This document shows, in pieces, positions 36,402 through 43,974 of a stretch of 64,000 bases of DNA. Both the position numbers and the translations under genes were made by a program. Position 1 is the first letter of the stretch, and the number at the start of each line of letters is the position of its first letter. This DNA comes from Promicromonospora panici (GTDB taxonomy: Bacteria > Actinomycetota > Actinomycetes > Actinomycetales > Cellulomonadaceae). Under the pieces are notes generated by a model. That model was not told the origin of the DNA, ran no database searches, and saw only the letters and a program-made list of their open reading frames with translations. The DNA is taken from contig NZ_UWYY01000003.1 in assembly GCF_900608595.1 (NCBI RefSeq), positions 310,001 to 374,000 of the forward strand, written 5' to 3'.

Positions 36402-36463
36402 CGTTCGATAGTGACCGGCCCGCCCGGCAAAGGCACACAAAGCCGGGGTGAACGCTCGGGTGA
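36402..36463 (-). promoter_or_regulatory. Two-motif promoter of the minus-strand GT4 gene
   Basis: On the minus strand: TCACCC at 36463-36458 and 36451-36446 (12-bp step), -10-like CACTAT at 36413-36408, 6-nt gap, ATG 36401. The geometry is the same as at 31581-31643, base for base in spacing. Confidence 0.62.
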
Positions 36464-36523
36464 GAAATGCACCGCGTCACGGGACAGGAAAGCACCGGAT
36501 GAAATCCGGGCGCCGCGCGCCTT

Positions 36524-36551
36524 TCACCCCGCACCGTCACCGCTGTCACCG
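36524..36551 (+). promoter_or_regulatory. TCACC repeats before the GNAT gene
   Basis: TCACC at 36524, 36537 and 36546; the outer two are 22 bp (two helical turns) apart. They precede the GTG start at 36577 by about 30-50 bp. Weaker than the other sites because only the first copy has TTCACCC. Confidence 0.35.
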
Positions 36552-36576
36552 TTTTCCGAGGGTCATACTCGCCATC

Positions 36577-37446
36577 GTGACACATGCAACCCGGGTCGAC
36601 CTGGCACCGATCACTACGGACGATCTTCCGCGCGTCGGGGAATTCCTCAGCGTGCATCTCGACAGCTCGCTCACGCCCGCGCAGTGGGCGCGCTCGCTGC
36701 GCCCCACGTGGAGCACCAGCCACCCCGACCACGGGTTCCTGCTCGTGGCCGACGGCCTGGTCGTCGGGGTGTACGCCGCGTTCTATTCCGAGACCGGCGG
36801 CCCGGGCCGGGACCGTCCGGTGTGCAACCTCGCGGCGTGGTGCGTGCTGGAGGAGCATCGCGGGCACTCGCTGCGCCTGGTCCGCGCGATGCTCGCGCAG
36901 CGCGACCGCGAGCTCACCGACCTCTCCCCCAGCGGCACCGTCGTACCCCTGAACGAGCGGCTCGGCTTCCGCCACCTGGACACGTCGGGCGCGCTGGCCG
37001 TCAACCTGCCCCTGCCCTCGCGGCGGGGGATACGCCTGGTCACAGGGCATGCGGACATCGAGGCGACCCTGACGGGCTCCGACCTGGCGGCCTACCGTGA
37101 CCATGCCGGCTCCGCCGCCGCACGGCACGTCGTCGCCGTCATCGACGAGCGGCCGTGCTGGGTGGTCTTCCGGGCGGTCCGGCGCAAAGGACTGCGCCTG
37201 TTCGCCTCCGTGATCCACGTCAGCGACCGCGAGCTGTTCCGTGCCGCGGCGCCCGCGGTGCACCGGCACCTGCTGCTCGCGCACCGGCTGCCGCTCACCT
37301 TGCTGCAGACCCGGGTCAGCGGTCCCGGCCCGTGGCACTCCGTGCCGCTGCGTGCGCAGCGGCCGGCGATGTATCTGAGCCGGGCCGGGCTGCCGCCGGA
37401 GTCGGCCTCGTACCTCTACAGCGAGCTGACCCAGGTGCCGTGGTGA
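36577..37446 (+). CDS. GNAT-type acyltransferase
   Basis: 289 aa. RVDLAPITTDDLPRVGEFL at the N-terminus and AAWCVLEEHRGHSLRLVRAMLAQ near residue 90 match the acetyl-CoA-binding core of GNAT proteins, with R-G-H-S in place of the usual R-G-x-G-x-G/A, so the CoA loop is divergent. The C-terminal half may be a second degenerate GNAT fold. GTG 36577 chosen as the first start after the upstream motif region; ribosome site weak. Stands between the GT4 promoter and the acyl-ACP triad, so it could use an acyl-ACP donor instead of acetyl-CoA. That is speculation. Confidence 0.65.
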   Translation: MTHATRVDLAPITTDDLPRVGEFLSVHLDSSLTPAQWARSLRPTWSTSHPDHGFLLVADGLVVGVYAAFYSETGGPGRDRPVCNLAAWCVLEEHRGHSLRLVRAMLAQRDRELTDLSPSGTVVPLNERLGFRHLDTSGALAVNLPLPSRRGIRLVTGHADIEATLTGSDLAAYRDHAGSAAARHVVAVIDERPCWVVFRAVRRKGLRLFASVIHVSDRELFRAAAPAVHRHLLLAHRLPLTLLQTRVSGPGPWHSVPLRAQRPAMYLSRAGLPPESASYLYSELTQVPW

Positions 37447-37460
37447 AAAGGGGATCGCGA

Positions 37461-37507
37461 AGGTGAAAACTGTCCTCTCGGGAAACAATTGATCAAACAA
37501 TTCACCT
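37461..37507. repeat. AGGTGAA ... TTCACCT inverted repeat
   Basis: AGGTGAA (37461-37467) and TTCACCT (37501-37507) flank an AT-rich 33-bp loop containing AATTGATCAAACAATT, just after the GNAT gene. It is a variant of the cluster motif with one base changed. Confidence 0.35.
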
Positions 37508-37557
37508 CTCCGCGTCGGCGGCATTGTATGCGCCTTCGTAAATGAACCTCGCGCATT

Positions 37558-37685
37558 TCACCCGGAGCAGTTGACCGAAGTTACGAACACATTTTCACCC
37601 CTTTCCACGGTTCACCCGCTTTTGGATGTTATTCACCCGTCATCGACCTGCCAGAAATGGCCTGACGCGTCTTACCGTGATCCTC
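37558..37685 (+). promoter_or_regulatory. Four-copy TTCACCC promoter of the ligase/decarboxylase/ACP operon
   Basis: TCACCC at 37558, 37595, 37612 and 37633 (steps 37, 17 and 21). -10-like TACCGT at 37674-37679 ends 6 nt before GTG 37686, so the transcript is probably leaderless. Densest concentration of the motif in the window, in an AT-richer stretch. Confidence 0.6.
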
Positions 37686-39299
37686 GTGACCGCCATCCAC
37701 CAGCTCCTGGCGCATCAGGCGCGTATCCGGCCGGACGCTCCCGCGCTGTCCTCCCGGAGCACGACCCTGACCTACGCGCAGCTGTGGCACGCCGTGCGGC
37801 AGGCCGGGGCACACCTCGCCGGGCTCGGCGTGGCCCGTCACGACCGCGTGGCGGTGTACCTGGAGAAGCGCGTCGAGACAGTGGCGGCGCTGTGGGGCAC
37901 CGCAGTGGCCGGCGGCGTGTTCGTCCCCGTCAATCCGCTGCTCAAGGGCAAGCAGGTGGCGCACGTCGTCCGCGACTCGGGCGCGCGCGTGCTGGTGACG
38001 TCCCGGGGCCGCCTTGCCGCCGTCCGCGACCAGCTCGGCGACACCGGCCTGACCACGGTGCTGCTCGTGGACCTGCCGGACGACGGCGAACCCACGGCCG
38101 CCCCGGAAGGCGTGGCCCTCCGGCCCTGGCTGGCGGCGTCCGATGACGGCGCCACCCGCGATGACGGCCCGCTCGGCGCGGACCTGCCGACCGGCCCCGA
38201 CACCGACATCGCGGCCATCCTGTACACGTCCGGCAGCACGGGGGCGCCGAAGGGCGTCGTCCTGTCGCACCGCAACCTGGTGGTCGGCGCGACCAGTGTC
38301 TCCGGCTATCTGCGCAACACCGCCGACGACGTCCTGCTCGCCGTGCTGCCCCTGAGCTTCGACGCGGGTCTCAGCCAGCTCACCACCGCGTTCACCGTCG
38401 GCGCCCACGCCGTGCTCCTCGACTACCTGCTCCCCCGCGACGTCGCCGCCGCGTGCGAGCGGTACGGCGTCACGGGTATCACGGGCGTGCCACCCCTGTG
38501 GACGCAGCTCGCGGCGGTCGACTGGCCGCCGGGCGCGCGGCAGACGCTCAGGTACTTCGCCAACACCGGCGGGCGGATGTCCGGCACGCTCCTGAGCGAG
38601 CTGCGCGACCTGTTTCCCACGGCGGCGCCCTACCTGATGTACGGACTCACGGAGGCGTTCCGCTCCACCTATCTCGACCCGGCCCAGGTCGACCTGCGCC
38701 CCGACTCGATCGGCCGCGCGATCCCGAATGCGGAGGTCCTGGTGCTGCACCCCGACGGCTCTCCCTGCGCCCCCGGTGAGCCGGGCGAGCTGGTGCACCG
38801 CGGCAGCCTCGTCGCACTCGGGTACTGGAACGACCCCGAACGCACAGCAGCCCGGTTCCGGCCCGTGCCCGGGTACGACGAGCCCTGGCGCGCCGTTCCG
38901 GAGCCCGCCGTGTGGTCGGGCGACACGGTCGTGCGCGACGCCGACGGGTATCTCTACTTCGTAGGCCGGGAGGACGAGATGATCAAGACGTCCGGGTACC
39001 GGGTCAGCCCCACAGAGGTGGAGGAAGCGGCCCTCGGCACGGGCCTCGTGCGCGAGGCGGTCGCACTCGGGGTGCCCGATGCCCGCCTGGGCCAGCGCAT
39101 CGTGCTCGTCGTCGCCGCTCCGGAGCCTGTCGACGCGGACCGGCTGCTCAAGGAGATGCGCCAGTCGCTCCCGACCTTCATGCTGCCGACCGAGGTCCGT
39201 CCGGTGAACGAGCTGCCCCGGAACCCCAACGGGAAGCTGGATCGCCCCACGGTCCGCGCCCAGGTCACGGCCCAGGCATCGACAGAGGTGCCGGCATGA
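37686..39299 (+). CDS. Acyl-AMP ligase, exosortase-A-locus type
   Basis: 537 aa, ANL-superfamily adenylate-forming enzyme. P-loop ILYTSGSTGAPKGV (about residues 178-191), YGLTEAFRST, GDTVVRDADGYLYFVGREDEMIKTSGYRVSPTEVE hinge, and the C-terminal catalytic Lys in NPNGKLDRP are intact. It closely resembles the acyl-CoA ligase family described beside exosortase A (TIGR03098-type). It probably activates a carboxylic or amino acid and loads it on the ACP encoded at 40570. GTG 37686 is supported by a -10 positioned for leaderless start; GTG 37677 is an alternative. Confidence 0.85.
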   Translation: MTAIHQLLAHQARIRPDAPALSSRSTTLTYAQLWHAVRQAGAHLAGLGVARHDRVAVYLEKRVETVAALWGTAVAGGVFVPVNPLLKGKQVAHVVRDSGARVLVTSRGRLAAVRDQLGDTGLTTVLLVDLPDDGEPTAAPEGVALRPWLAASDDGATRDDGPLGADLPTGPDTDIAAILYTSGSTGAPKGVVLSHRNLVVGATSVSGYLRNTADDVLLAVLPLSFDAGLSQLTTAFTVGAHAVLLDYLLPRDVAAACERYGVTGITGVPPLWTQLAAVDWPPGARQTLRYFANTGGRMSGTLLSELRDLFPTAAPYLMYGLTEAFRSTYLDPAQVDLRPDSIGRAIPNAEVLVLHPDGSPCAPGEPGELVHRGSLVALGYWNDPERTAARFRPVPGYDEPWRAVPEPAVWSGDTVVRDADGYLYFVGREDEMIKTSGYRVSPTEVEEAALGTGLVREAVALGVPDARLGQRIVLVVAAPEPVDADRLLKEMRQSLPTFMLPTEVRPVNELPRNPNGKLDRPTVRAQVTAQASTEVPA

Positions 39300-40549
39300 C
39301 GGCGCAGCCGCTGGTCGAACCGGTAGCACTACATCCGGCCGTTGCGGCGGTTCCGGTAGCGGGCGACGAGCTGCTGGTGGGCGGGGTGCCCCTGACCCGC
39401 CTGGCCGCCCGCGTGGGGTCCACACCGTTCTTCGCGTACGACCGGCAGCGCATCACCGACCGGGTCCGCGAGGTCCGCGCGGCCCTCGGTGGTGCGGTGC
39501 GACTCGGGTACGCCGTCAAGGCCAACCCGATGCCCGCCGTCGTGCAGCATCTGGCGGGACTGGTCGATGCGCTCGATGTCGCCTCCGCGCGGGAGATGCA
39601 CACCGCCCTGGACACCGGGACCGACCCGCACCACGTCAGCTTCGCCGGTCCCGGCAAGACGCCGGAGGAGATCCGGTCCGCCGTCGCGGCGGGCGTGCTG
39701 ATCGAGCTCGAGTCGGACACCGAGGCCCGCCGGGTCGTGGCCGCCGGCGACGAGCTCGGCGTCGTCCCGCGCGTGGCGGTCCGCGTCAACCCCGACTTCG
39801 CGGTGCGCGGCTCGGGAATGCGCATGTCCGGTGGCCCGCAGCAGTTCGGAGTCGACGCCGAACAGGTCCCCGACCTGCTCCGCTACCTGGGCGCGACTGG
39901 CGTTGACATGCTCGGGTTCCACGTCTTCGCGGGGTCGCAGAACCTCTCCGCCGAACAGATCGCCCAGGCCCAGAGCGCCACCGCCGAGCTCGTCATCTCT
40001 CTCGCCGACCAGATGCCCGGCACCGTGCGCTACGTGAACCTCGGCGGCGGGCTGGGCATCCCGTACTTCCCGAAGGACCGGCCGGTCGACCTGGGCCTGG
40101 TGAGCGAGAGCCTCGCCGTGGTGGTGGGTGAGCGGATCGCTCCCGCGCTGCCCGACGCCGACGTCCACATCGAGCTCGGCCGATACCTCGTCGGCGAGGC
40201 CGGCTACTACGTGACCAGGGTGATCGACCGGAAGATCTCGCGCGGGCGGACCTACCTCGTGGTCGACGGCGGGATGCATCACCAGCTCGCAGCGTCCGGG
40301 AACCTCGGCCAGGTGATCCGGCGCAACTACCCGGTACTCGTCGGCGACCGCATGGCGTCGCTCGACACGGAGCAGGCGACCGTCGTCGGCTGCCTGTGCA
40401 CTCCCCTCGACCTGCTGGCGGACGACGTCCCGCTGCCGCGGGCCGAGCCCGGCGACCTCGTGGTGGTGCTCCAGGCCGGCGCCTATGGCCTCACCGCGAG
40501 CCCTACTGCGTTCCTCAGCCATCCGGCACCCGCGGAGGTGTTGGTGTGA
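39296..40549 (+). CDS. PLP-dependent decarboxylase, exosortase-A-locus type (DAP/ornithine decarboxylase fold)
   Basis: 417 aa, fold-type III (alanine-racemase-like) decarboxylase. PLP Lys75 in GYAVKANP, the Gly-rich phosphate loop GGGLGIPY (about 250-257), ELGR (293-296), and GCLCTPLD with Cys368 as the catalytic Cys from the partner subunit. Matches the decarboxylase family described with exosortase A (TIGR03099-type); BtrK of butirosin synthesis, which decarboxylates an ACP-bound glutamate, is a studied relative in concept. ATGA overlap with the ligase and followed by an ACP gene, so an ACP-tethered amino acid is the likely substrate. Confidence 0.85.
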   Translation: MTAQPLVEPVALHPAVAAVPVAGDELLVGGVPLTRLAARVGSTPFFAYDRQRITDRVREVRAALGGAVRLGYAVKANPMPAVVQHLAGLVDALDVASAREMHTALDTGTDPHHVSFAGPGKTPEEIRSAVAAGVLIELESDTEARRVVAAGDELGVVPRVAVRVNPDFAVRGSGMRMSGGPQQFGVDAEQVPDLLRYLGATGVDMLGFHVFAGSQNLSAEQIAQAQSATAELVISLADQMPGTVRYVNLGGGLGIPYFPKDRPVDLGLVSESLAVVVGERIAPALPDADVHIELGRYLVGEAGYYVTRVIDRKISRGRTYLVVDGGMHHQLAASGNLGQVIRRNYPVLVGDRMASLDTEQATVVGCLCTPLDLLADDVPLPRAEPGDLVVVLQAGAYGLTASPTAFLSHPAPAEVLV

Positions 40550-40569
40550 CCACCCCGACAGGAGATGCG

Positions 40570-40875
40570 ATGACCAGCGACGTCACGGACGGCCCGGCCA
40601 GGCCGGCACCGAGAGACGAGGCGGGCGACGTGAAGCTCGCCGACGTGCTGACCGTGCTCGGCACGACCCTCGGGATCGAGGACCGAGTCGGCACGTTCGA
40701 TGCCACAACGCCCCTCTTCGGCGCACTGCCGGAACTGGACTCGCTGGCGGTCCTCGAGCTCGTGACCGCACTCGAGGACCGGTTCTCGATCACCGTCGAC
40801 GACGACGAGCTGACCGGCGGGATGCTGGAGACCGCCGGTAGCCTGCACACGTTCGTCCGCGACCGGGCCCACTGA
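40570..40875 (+). CDS. Acyl carrier protein
   Basis: 101 aa. Acidic helical protein; PELDSLAVLELVTALEDRFSI holds the phosphopantetheine attachment Ser58 in the D-S-L motif. The first 20 residues are a disordered Pro/Asp leader. ATG 40570 follows ACAGGAG by 6 nt; a GTG at 40546 overlapping the decarboxylase stop is a possible alternative giving eight more residues. Serves the ligase and decarboxylase immediately upstream. Confidence 0.87.
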   Translation: MTSDVTDGPARPAPRDEAGDVKLADVLTVLGTTLGIEDRVGTFDATTPLFGALPELDSLAVLELVTALEDRFSITVDDDELTGGMLETAGSLHTFVRDRAH

Positions 40876-40887
40876 CCACCCGCCGCC

Positions 40888-41517
40888 ATGAACAGCGACG
40901 AGACCTCAGCGCACGTGGTCGCATCGGCCGACGTCGACGAGCGCGCCACGCTCGGTAGCGGCACCACCGTCTGGCATCTCGCCCAGATCCGGGAGGACGC
41001 CGTCGTCGGGCAGGGCTGCACCGTGGGCCGGGGCGCCTACGTCGGACCCGGGGTACGGATCGGCGACGGGTGCAAGCTGCAGAACTACTCCCTGGTCTAC
41101 GAGCCGGCGGTGCTGGAGGACGGCGTGTTCATCGGCCCCGCGGTCGTGCTCACCAACGACCTGTACCCCCGCGCGGTAACCCCGGACGGCACCGTCAAGA
41201 CCGCCGACGACTGGCAAGCCGTGGGCGTCACGGTCCGCACCGGTGCGGCGATCGGGGCCCGGGCGGTCTGCGTGGCTCCCGTGACGGTCGGCCGATGGGC
41301 GACCGTCGCAGCCGGGGCCGTGGTGACCGCCGACGTGCCGGACTTCGCGCTGGTCGCCGGCGTACCCGCGCGACGGATCCGCTGGGTCGGTCGCGCCGGA
41401 GTTCCCCTGGAGCGCACAGGACCCGAGAGCTGGCGCTGCCCGTCGACCGGCGACGAGTTCGTCGAGAGCGGTGGCGCACTGCGCGAGGCACCGGCGGTCA
41501 TCTCTTTTCCCGACTGA
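40888..41517 (+). CDS. WbpD/WlbB-like hexapeptide N-acetyltransferase
   Basis: 209 aa. Left-handed beta-helix: SADVDERATLGSGTTVWHLAQIREDAVVGQGCTVGRGAYVGPGVRIGDGCKLQNYSLVYEP is close to the WbpD/WlbB pattern; the ending VAGVPARRIRWVGRAG is also typical. Those enzymes N-acetylate the 3-amino group of UDP-GlcNAc3NA. Combined with the WlbA-like enzyme at 18321 and aminotransferases, it supports a diacetamido sugar. 12 nt after the ACP gene, so it could instead use the ACP-bound acyl group. Last gene of its operon. Confidence 0.82.
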   Translation: MNSDETSAHVVASADVDERATLGSGTTVWHLAQIREDAVVGQGCTVGRGAYVGPGVRIGDGCKLQNYSLVYEPAVLEDGVFIGPAVVLTNDLYPRAVTPDGTVKTADDWQAVGVTVRTGAAIGARAVCVAPVTVGRWATVAAGAVVTADVPDFALVAGVPARRIRWVGRAGVPLERTGPESWRCPSTGDEFVESGGALREAPAVISFPD

Positions 41518-41571
41518 ACAATGTTCTGAGCATTTCCTTTCACTAATTAACCCGGCCTTCGCGTGAGCAAT

Positions 41572-41622
41572 TCACCCTCGCCTTTATTCACCCTCTTTCC
41601 ATCCGGGTGAATGAGCGGGTGA
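41572..41622. promoter_or_regulatory. Four-copy TTCACCC/GGGTGAA array upstream of the PNPT gene
   Basis: TCACCC at 41572 and 41588, GGGTGA at 41605 and 41617 (steps 16, 17 and 12), forming facing pairs. The array lies upstream of the -35 element at 41649, a usual place for an activator. Confidence 0.6.
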
Positions 41623-41648
41623 AGCGGCCGTAAACCGGCTCGATAGAC

Positions 41649-41677
41649 AGGACAGAGTGCCGTAAGCCTCCTACTAT
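41649..41677 (+). promoter_or_regulatory. Candidate promoter: AGGACA - 17 bp - TACTAT
   Basis: AGGACA at 41649-41654 and TACTAT at 41672-41677, spacer 17 bp. It would give a 5' leader of about 150 nt before GTG 41835. Confidence 0.45.
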
Positions 41678-41834
41678 CGAGAACAGGAATTACGACGAGA
41701 CTGGGTGTGCTCACCCCGGCGGAACGCCCGCACAGGCCAGAAAATCCCCCGGCTCCATCCCCGGCGCATTTGTCGCGCCGTGATTCAGCGCGTTCAGAAG
41801 CTCGTCCTCGGTTAGAACGAAGAAGGGATTCGTC

Positions 41835-43409
41835 GTGACGAGCCAGACGGTAGGCGGTGGCTCCGAAACTCGCCCTCGGACGGACGAGATAAGGGTGAAT
41901 AACCGCGATCCTCGCGGATTTCACGATATCCGGGCGAGGCTCGCCCACCCGCAATGGCAAAAGCGATATCGCGCGCGTCTGCGTTTCACGGACGCGGCGG
42001 CCGTCATCGGCTCGGCCGTCGTGGCGTACGTGATCGACGCCGACCTGATGTTCGGTTCTCCCGGAAATCCGGGCCCGCTCAGGGCGATAGCGGTTCCCGC
42101 CGTCGTGGCGGCGGTCTGGATGGCCACGCTGGCCGCGCGCAGCTCGTACGACCTCCGCGTCGTCGGCCGGGACCACACGGAGTACCGGCGCATCCTCAGC
42201 GCGACGTGGACCGCCGTGAGCGTGCTCGTCCTCGCCGCCTGGCTGACCACCTTCGTCGAAGTCCGGGACGTGCTCGCGCAGGCGATCGCGCTGCCGCTCG
42301 GGCTCGCAGTGCTGATCGGGTCACGCTACGGGTGGCGGCGGTGGGTGGCGCGCTCCCGGCGCCGGGGCACCGGGTGCATGACACCCGTCCTGGTGGTCGG
42401 GCACCGTCGGCAGGCCGAGCTCATGATCAGCCGGCTCAACGGGGCGCCGCACCGGGGTTTCGTGGTCGTGGGTGCCTGCCTCCCGTCCGAAGCGGCCGCA
42501 GGTGAGGATCCCGACCTGTCGCGCCCGCGTTTCGGGACGCCCGGCGACGAGGTGGGCGGCATCCCCGTGCTCGGTGACCTGACCCATGTCGGTGAGGCCG
42601 CGGCCCTGGTCCGGGCGAGCGCCGTGGTGGTCAGTGCGTCGGACACCATCACGACCGAGGCCGTCCGCCGGCTCGGCTGGCAGGTCGAACGGGTGGGCGT
42701 CGACCTCATGCTCGCGGCGGAGCTCGCCGACGTCGCCGCCGACCGGGTCAGCGTCCACCCGGCCTCCGGCGTCTCGCTGCTGCACGTGGCCGCGCCCCGC
42801 TTCGACGGTCTCAAGTACCACGTGAAACAGGCGATGGACTGGCTGCTCGCCATCGTGCTGACGTTCCTCGTGTCGCCGGCGCTGCTCGGCGCGGGGCTCG
42901 CCGTCGCGCTGACCAGCAAGGGCGGACTGTTCTACCTGTCGGAGCGGGTGGGTCGCGACGGCAAGATCTTCCGGATGATCAAGTTCCGCACGATGTATGT
43001 CGGTGCCGACCGCGACGTGCCGGCGCTGGCCGCGGCGAACGAGGCGGCGGGGCCGCTGTTCAAGATGCGCTCCGACCCGCGCATCACCCGGGTGGGCCGG
43101 TTCCTGCGCCGGTACTCGCTCGACGAGCTGCCCCAGCTCTTCAACGTCCTGAGCGGCCACATGAGCCTCGTGGGTCCTCGGCCGGCGCTGCCGCACGAGG
43201 TGGCGGCCTACGAGGAGCGCATGCGGCGCAGGCTGCTCGTCAAGCCGGGCATGACGGGGATGTGGCAGGTCTCCGGCCGGTCCGACCTGTCCTGGGAGGA
43301 GGCGGTGCGGCTCGACGTCTACTACGCGGAGAACTGGACGCCGATGCTGGACCTGGCGATCCTCGGCCAGACGGCCCGCGCCGTCATCTCGGGCCGCGGC
43401 GCCTACTGA
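41835..43409 (+). CDS. Undecaprenyl-phosphate sugar-1-phosphate transferase (PNPT, WbaP/WcaJ-like)
   Basis: 524-aa membrane enzyme that starts repeat-unit synthesis by moving a sugar-phosphate from a nucleotide sugar to undecaprenyl phosphate. Four N-terminal TM segments (about 55-150), a CoA-binding-like cytosolic domain (PVLVVGHRRQAELMISRL), then the catalytic domain from MDWLLAIVLTFLVS with ERVGRDGKIFRMIKFRTM, SLDELPQLFNVLSGHMSLVGPRP and KPGMTGMWQVSGRS. GTG 41835 has GAAGGG 9 nt before it. A GGGTGAATAA within codons 20-24 is coding. Single-gene unit at the end of the polysaccharide cluster. Confidence 0.92.
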   Translation: MTSQTVGGGSETRPRTDEIRVNNRDPRGFHDIRARLAHPQWQKRYRARLRFTDAAAVIGSAVVAYVIDADLMFGSPGNPGPLRAIAVPAVVAAVWMATLAARSSYDLRVVGRDHTEYRRILSATWTAVSVLVLAAWLTTFVEVRDVLAQAIALPLGLAVLIGSRYGWRRWVARSRRRGTGCMTPVLVVGHRRQAELMISRLNGAPHRGFVVVGACLPSEAAAGEDPDLSRPRFGTPGDEVGGIPVLGDLTHVGEAAALVRASAVVVSASDTITTEAVRRLGWQVERVGVDLMLAAELADVAADRVSVHPASGVSLLHVAAPRFDGLKYHVKQAMDWLLAIVLTFLVSPALLGAGLAVALTSKGGLFYLSERVGRDGKIFRMIKFRTMYVGADRDVPALAAANEAAGPLFKMRSDPRITRVGRFLRRYSLDELPQLFNVLSGHMSLVGPRPALPHEVAAYEERMRRRLLVKPGMTGMWQVSGRSDLSWEEAVRLDVYYAENWTPMLDLAILGQTARAVISGRGAY

Positions 43410-43415
43410 CCCTTT

Positions 43416-43476
43416 GTTGCGGGCGCGATCGTTGCGCCTAAACCGGGCAGGTAGTCGCAACGGTCGCGCCCACAAC
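43416..43476. terminator. 21-bp-arm palindrome between convergent genes
   Basis: Left arm 43416-43436 (GTTGCGGGCGCGATCGTTGCG) minus its last base pairs with 43456-43476 with two mismatches; loop 19 nt. It lies between the PNPT gene and the convergent GNAT gene. No T-run; a bidirectional terminator or dispersed palindromic repeat. Confidence 0.55.
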
Positions 43477-43487
43477 CAAGAGAGCGG

Positions 43488-43961
43488 TCAGCCCCGCGCC
43501 AGCCGCATCGGGGTGTGCGGGATGCCGTCCTCCAGGAACTCGTCCCCGTCCTGCCCGAACCCGTGCTTGCCGTACCAGCGCGTCAGCGGCGACTGCGCGT
43601 CCAGCACGACGTCGCGGTCGTCGCCGACAGCGTCGATGTACTTCAGCGCGGCACGCATGATCTCGTCGGAGTGGCCCTTTCCCCGCGCCGCTTTGACCAG
43701 CGCCACGCGGCCGATACGCCAGACGTCGCCGTCGTCGAGCACACGGGCCGTGCCGAGCACGCGGATCCCGCCGTCGGACACCGAGTCGGGAGCCGCCTCC
43801 CCGAGGCCCACCACGTGCACGGTGGTGGGCTCGAGATCGCGGCCGTCGAGGTCCTCGTAGGGGCAGTCCTGCTCGACGACGAACACGTCCTGGCGCAGCT
43901 TCCAGACCCCATAGGCAATGGCGACATCGAGCTGGGTCAGCGGGGCGGTAATGATCTGCAC
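43488..43961 (-). CDS. ElaA-type GNAT acetyltransferase
   Basis: 157 aa. GVWKLRQDVFVVEQDCPYEDLDGRDLEPTTVH is the characteristic ElaA N-terminal block; WRIGRVALVKAARGKGHSDEIM contains the R-G-K-G-H CoA loop, and WYGKHGFGQDGDEFLEDGIPHTPM the family C-terminus. Substrate unknown. GTG 43961, 13 nt after the S9 peptidase stop, so the two are probably co-transcribed. Confidence 0.88.
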   Translation of the reverse strand: MQIITAPLTQLDVAIAYGVWKLRQDVFVVEQDCPYEDLDGRDLEPTTVHVVGLGEAAPDSVSDGGIRVLGTARVLDDGDVWRIGRVALVKAARGKGHSDEIMRAALKYIDAVGDDRDVVLDAQSPLTRWYGKHGFGQDGDEFLEDGIPHTPMRLARG

Positions 43962-43974
43962 GTGGTCGATGCTC

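Larger units (their letters stand above)
41518..41834. other. 317-bp intergenic region before the PNPT gene
   Basis: Contains the motif array at 41572-41622, a promoter at 41649-41677 and then about 150 nt of untranslated leader without recognisable gene. The leader holds short GC stems but I see no known riboswitch signature. Confidence 0.6.

Noticed and set aside
37686..40875. Complete exosortase/PEP-CTERM protein sorting locus
   Set aside because: No exosortase-like multi-span protease and no PEP-CTERM tail is seen on either strand; only the ligase/decarboxylase/ACP part is present.
41678..41834. Riboswitch in the long leader of the PNPT gene
   Set aside because: Several GC stems can be drawn but no conserved core of a known class is recognisable by eye.
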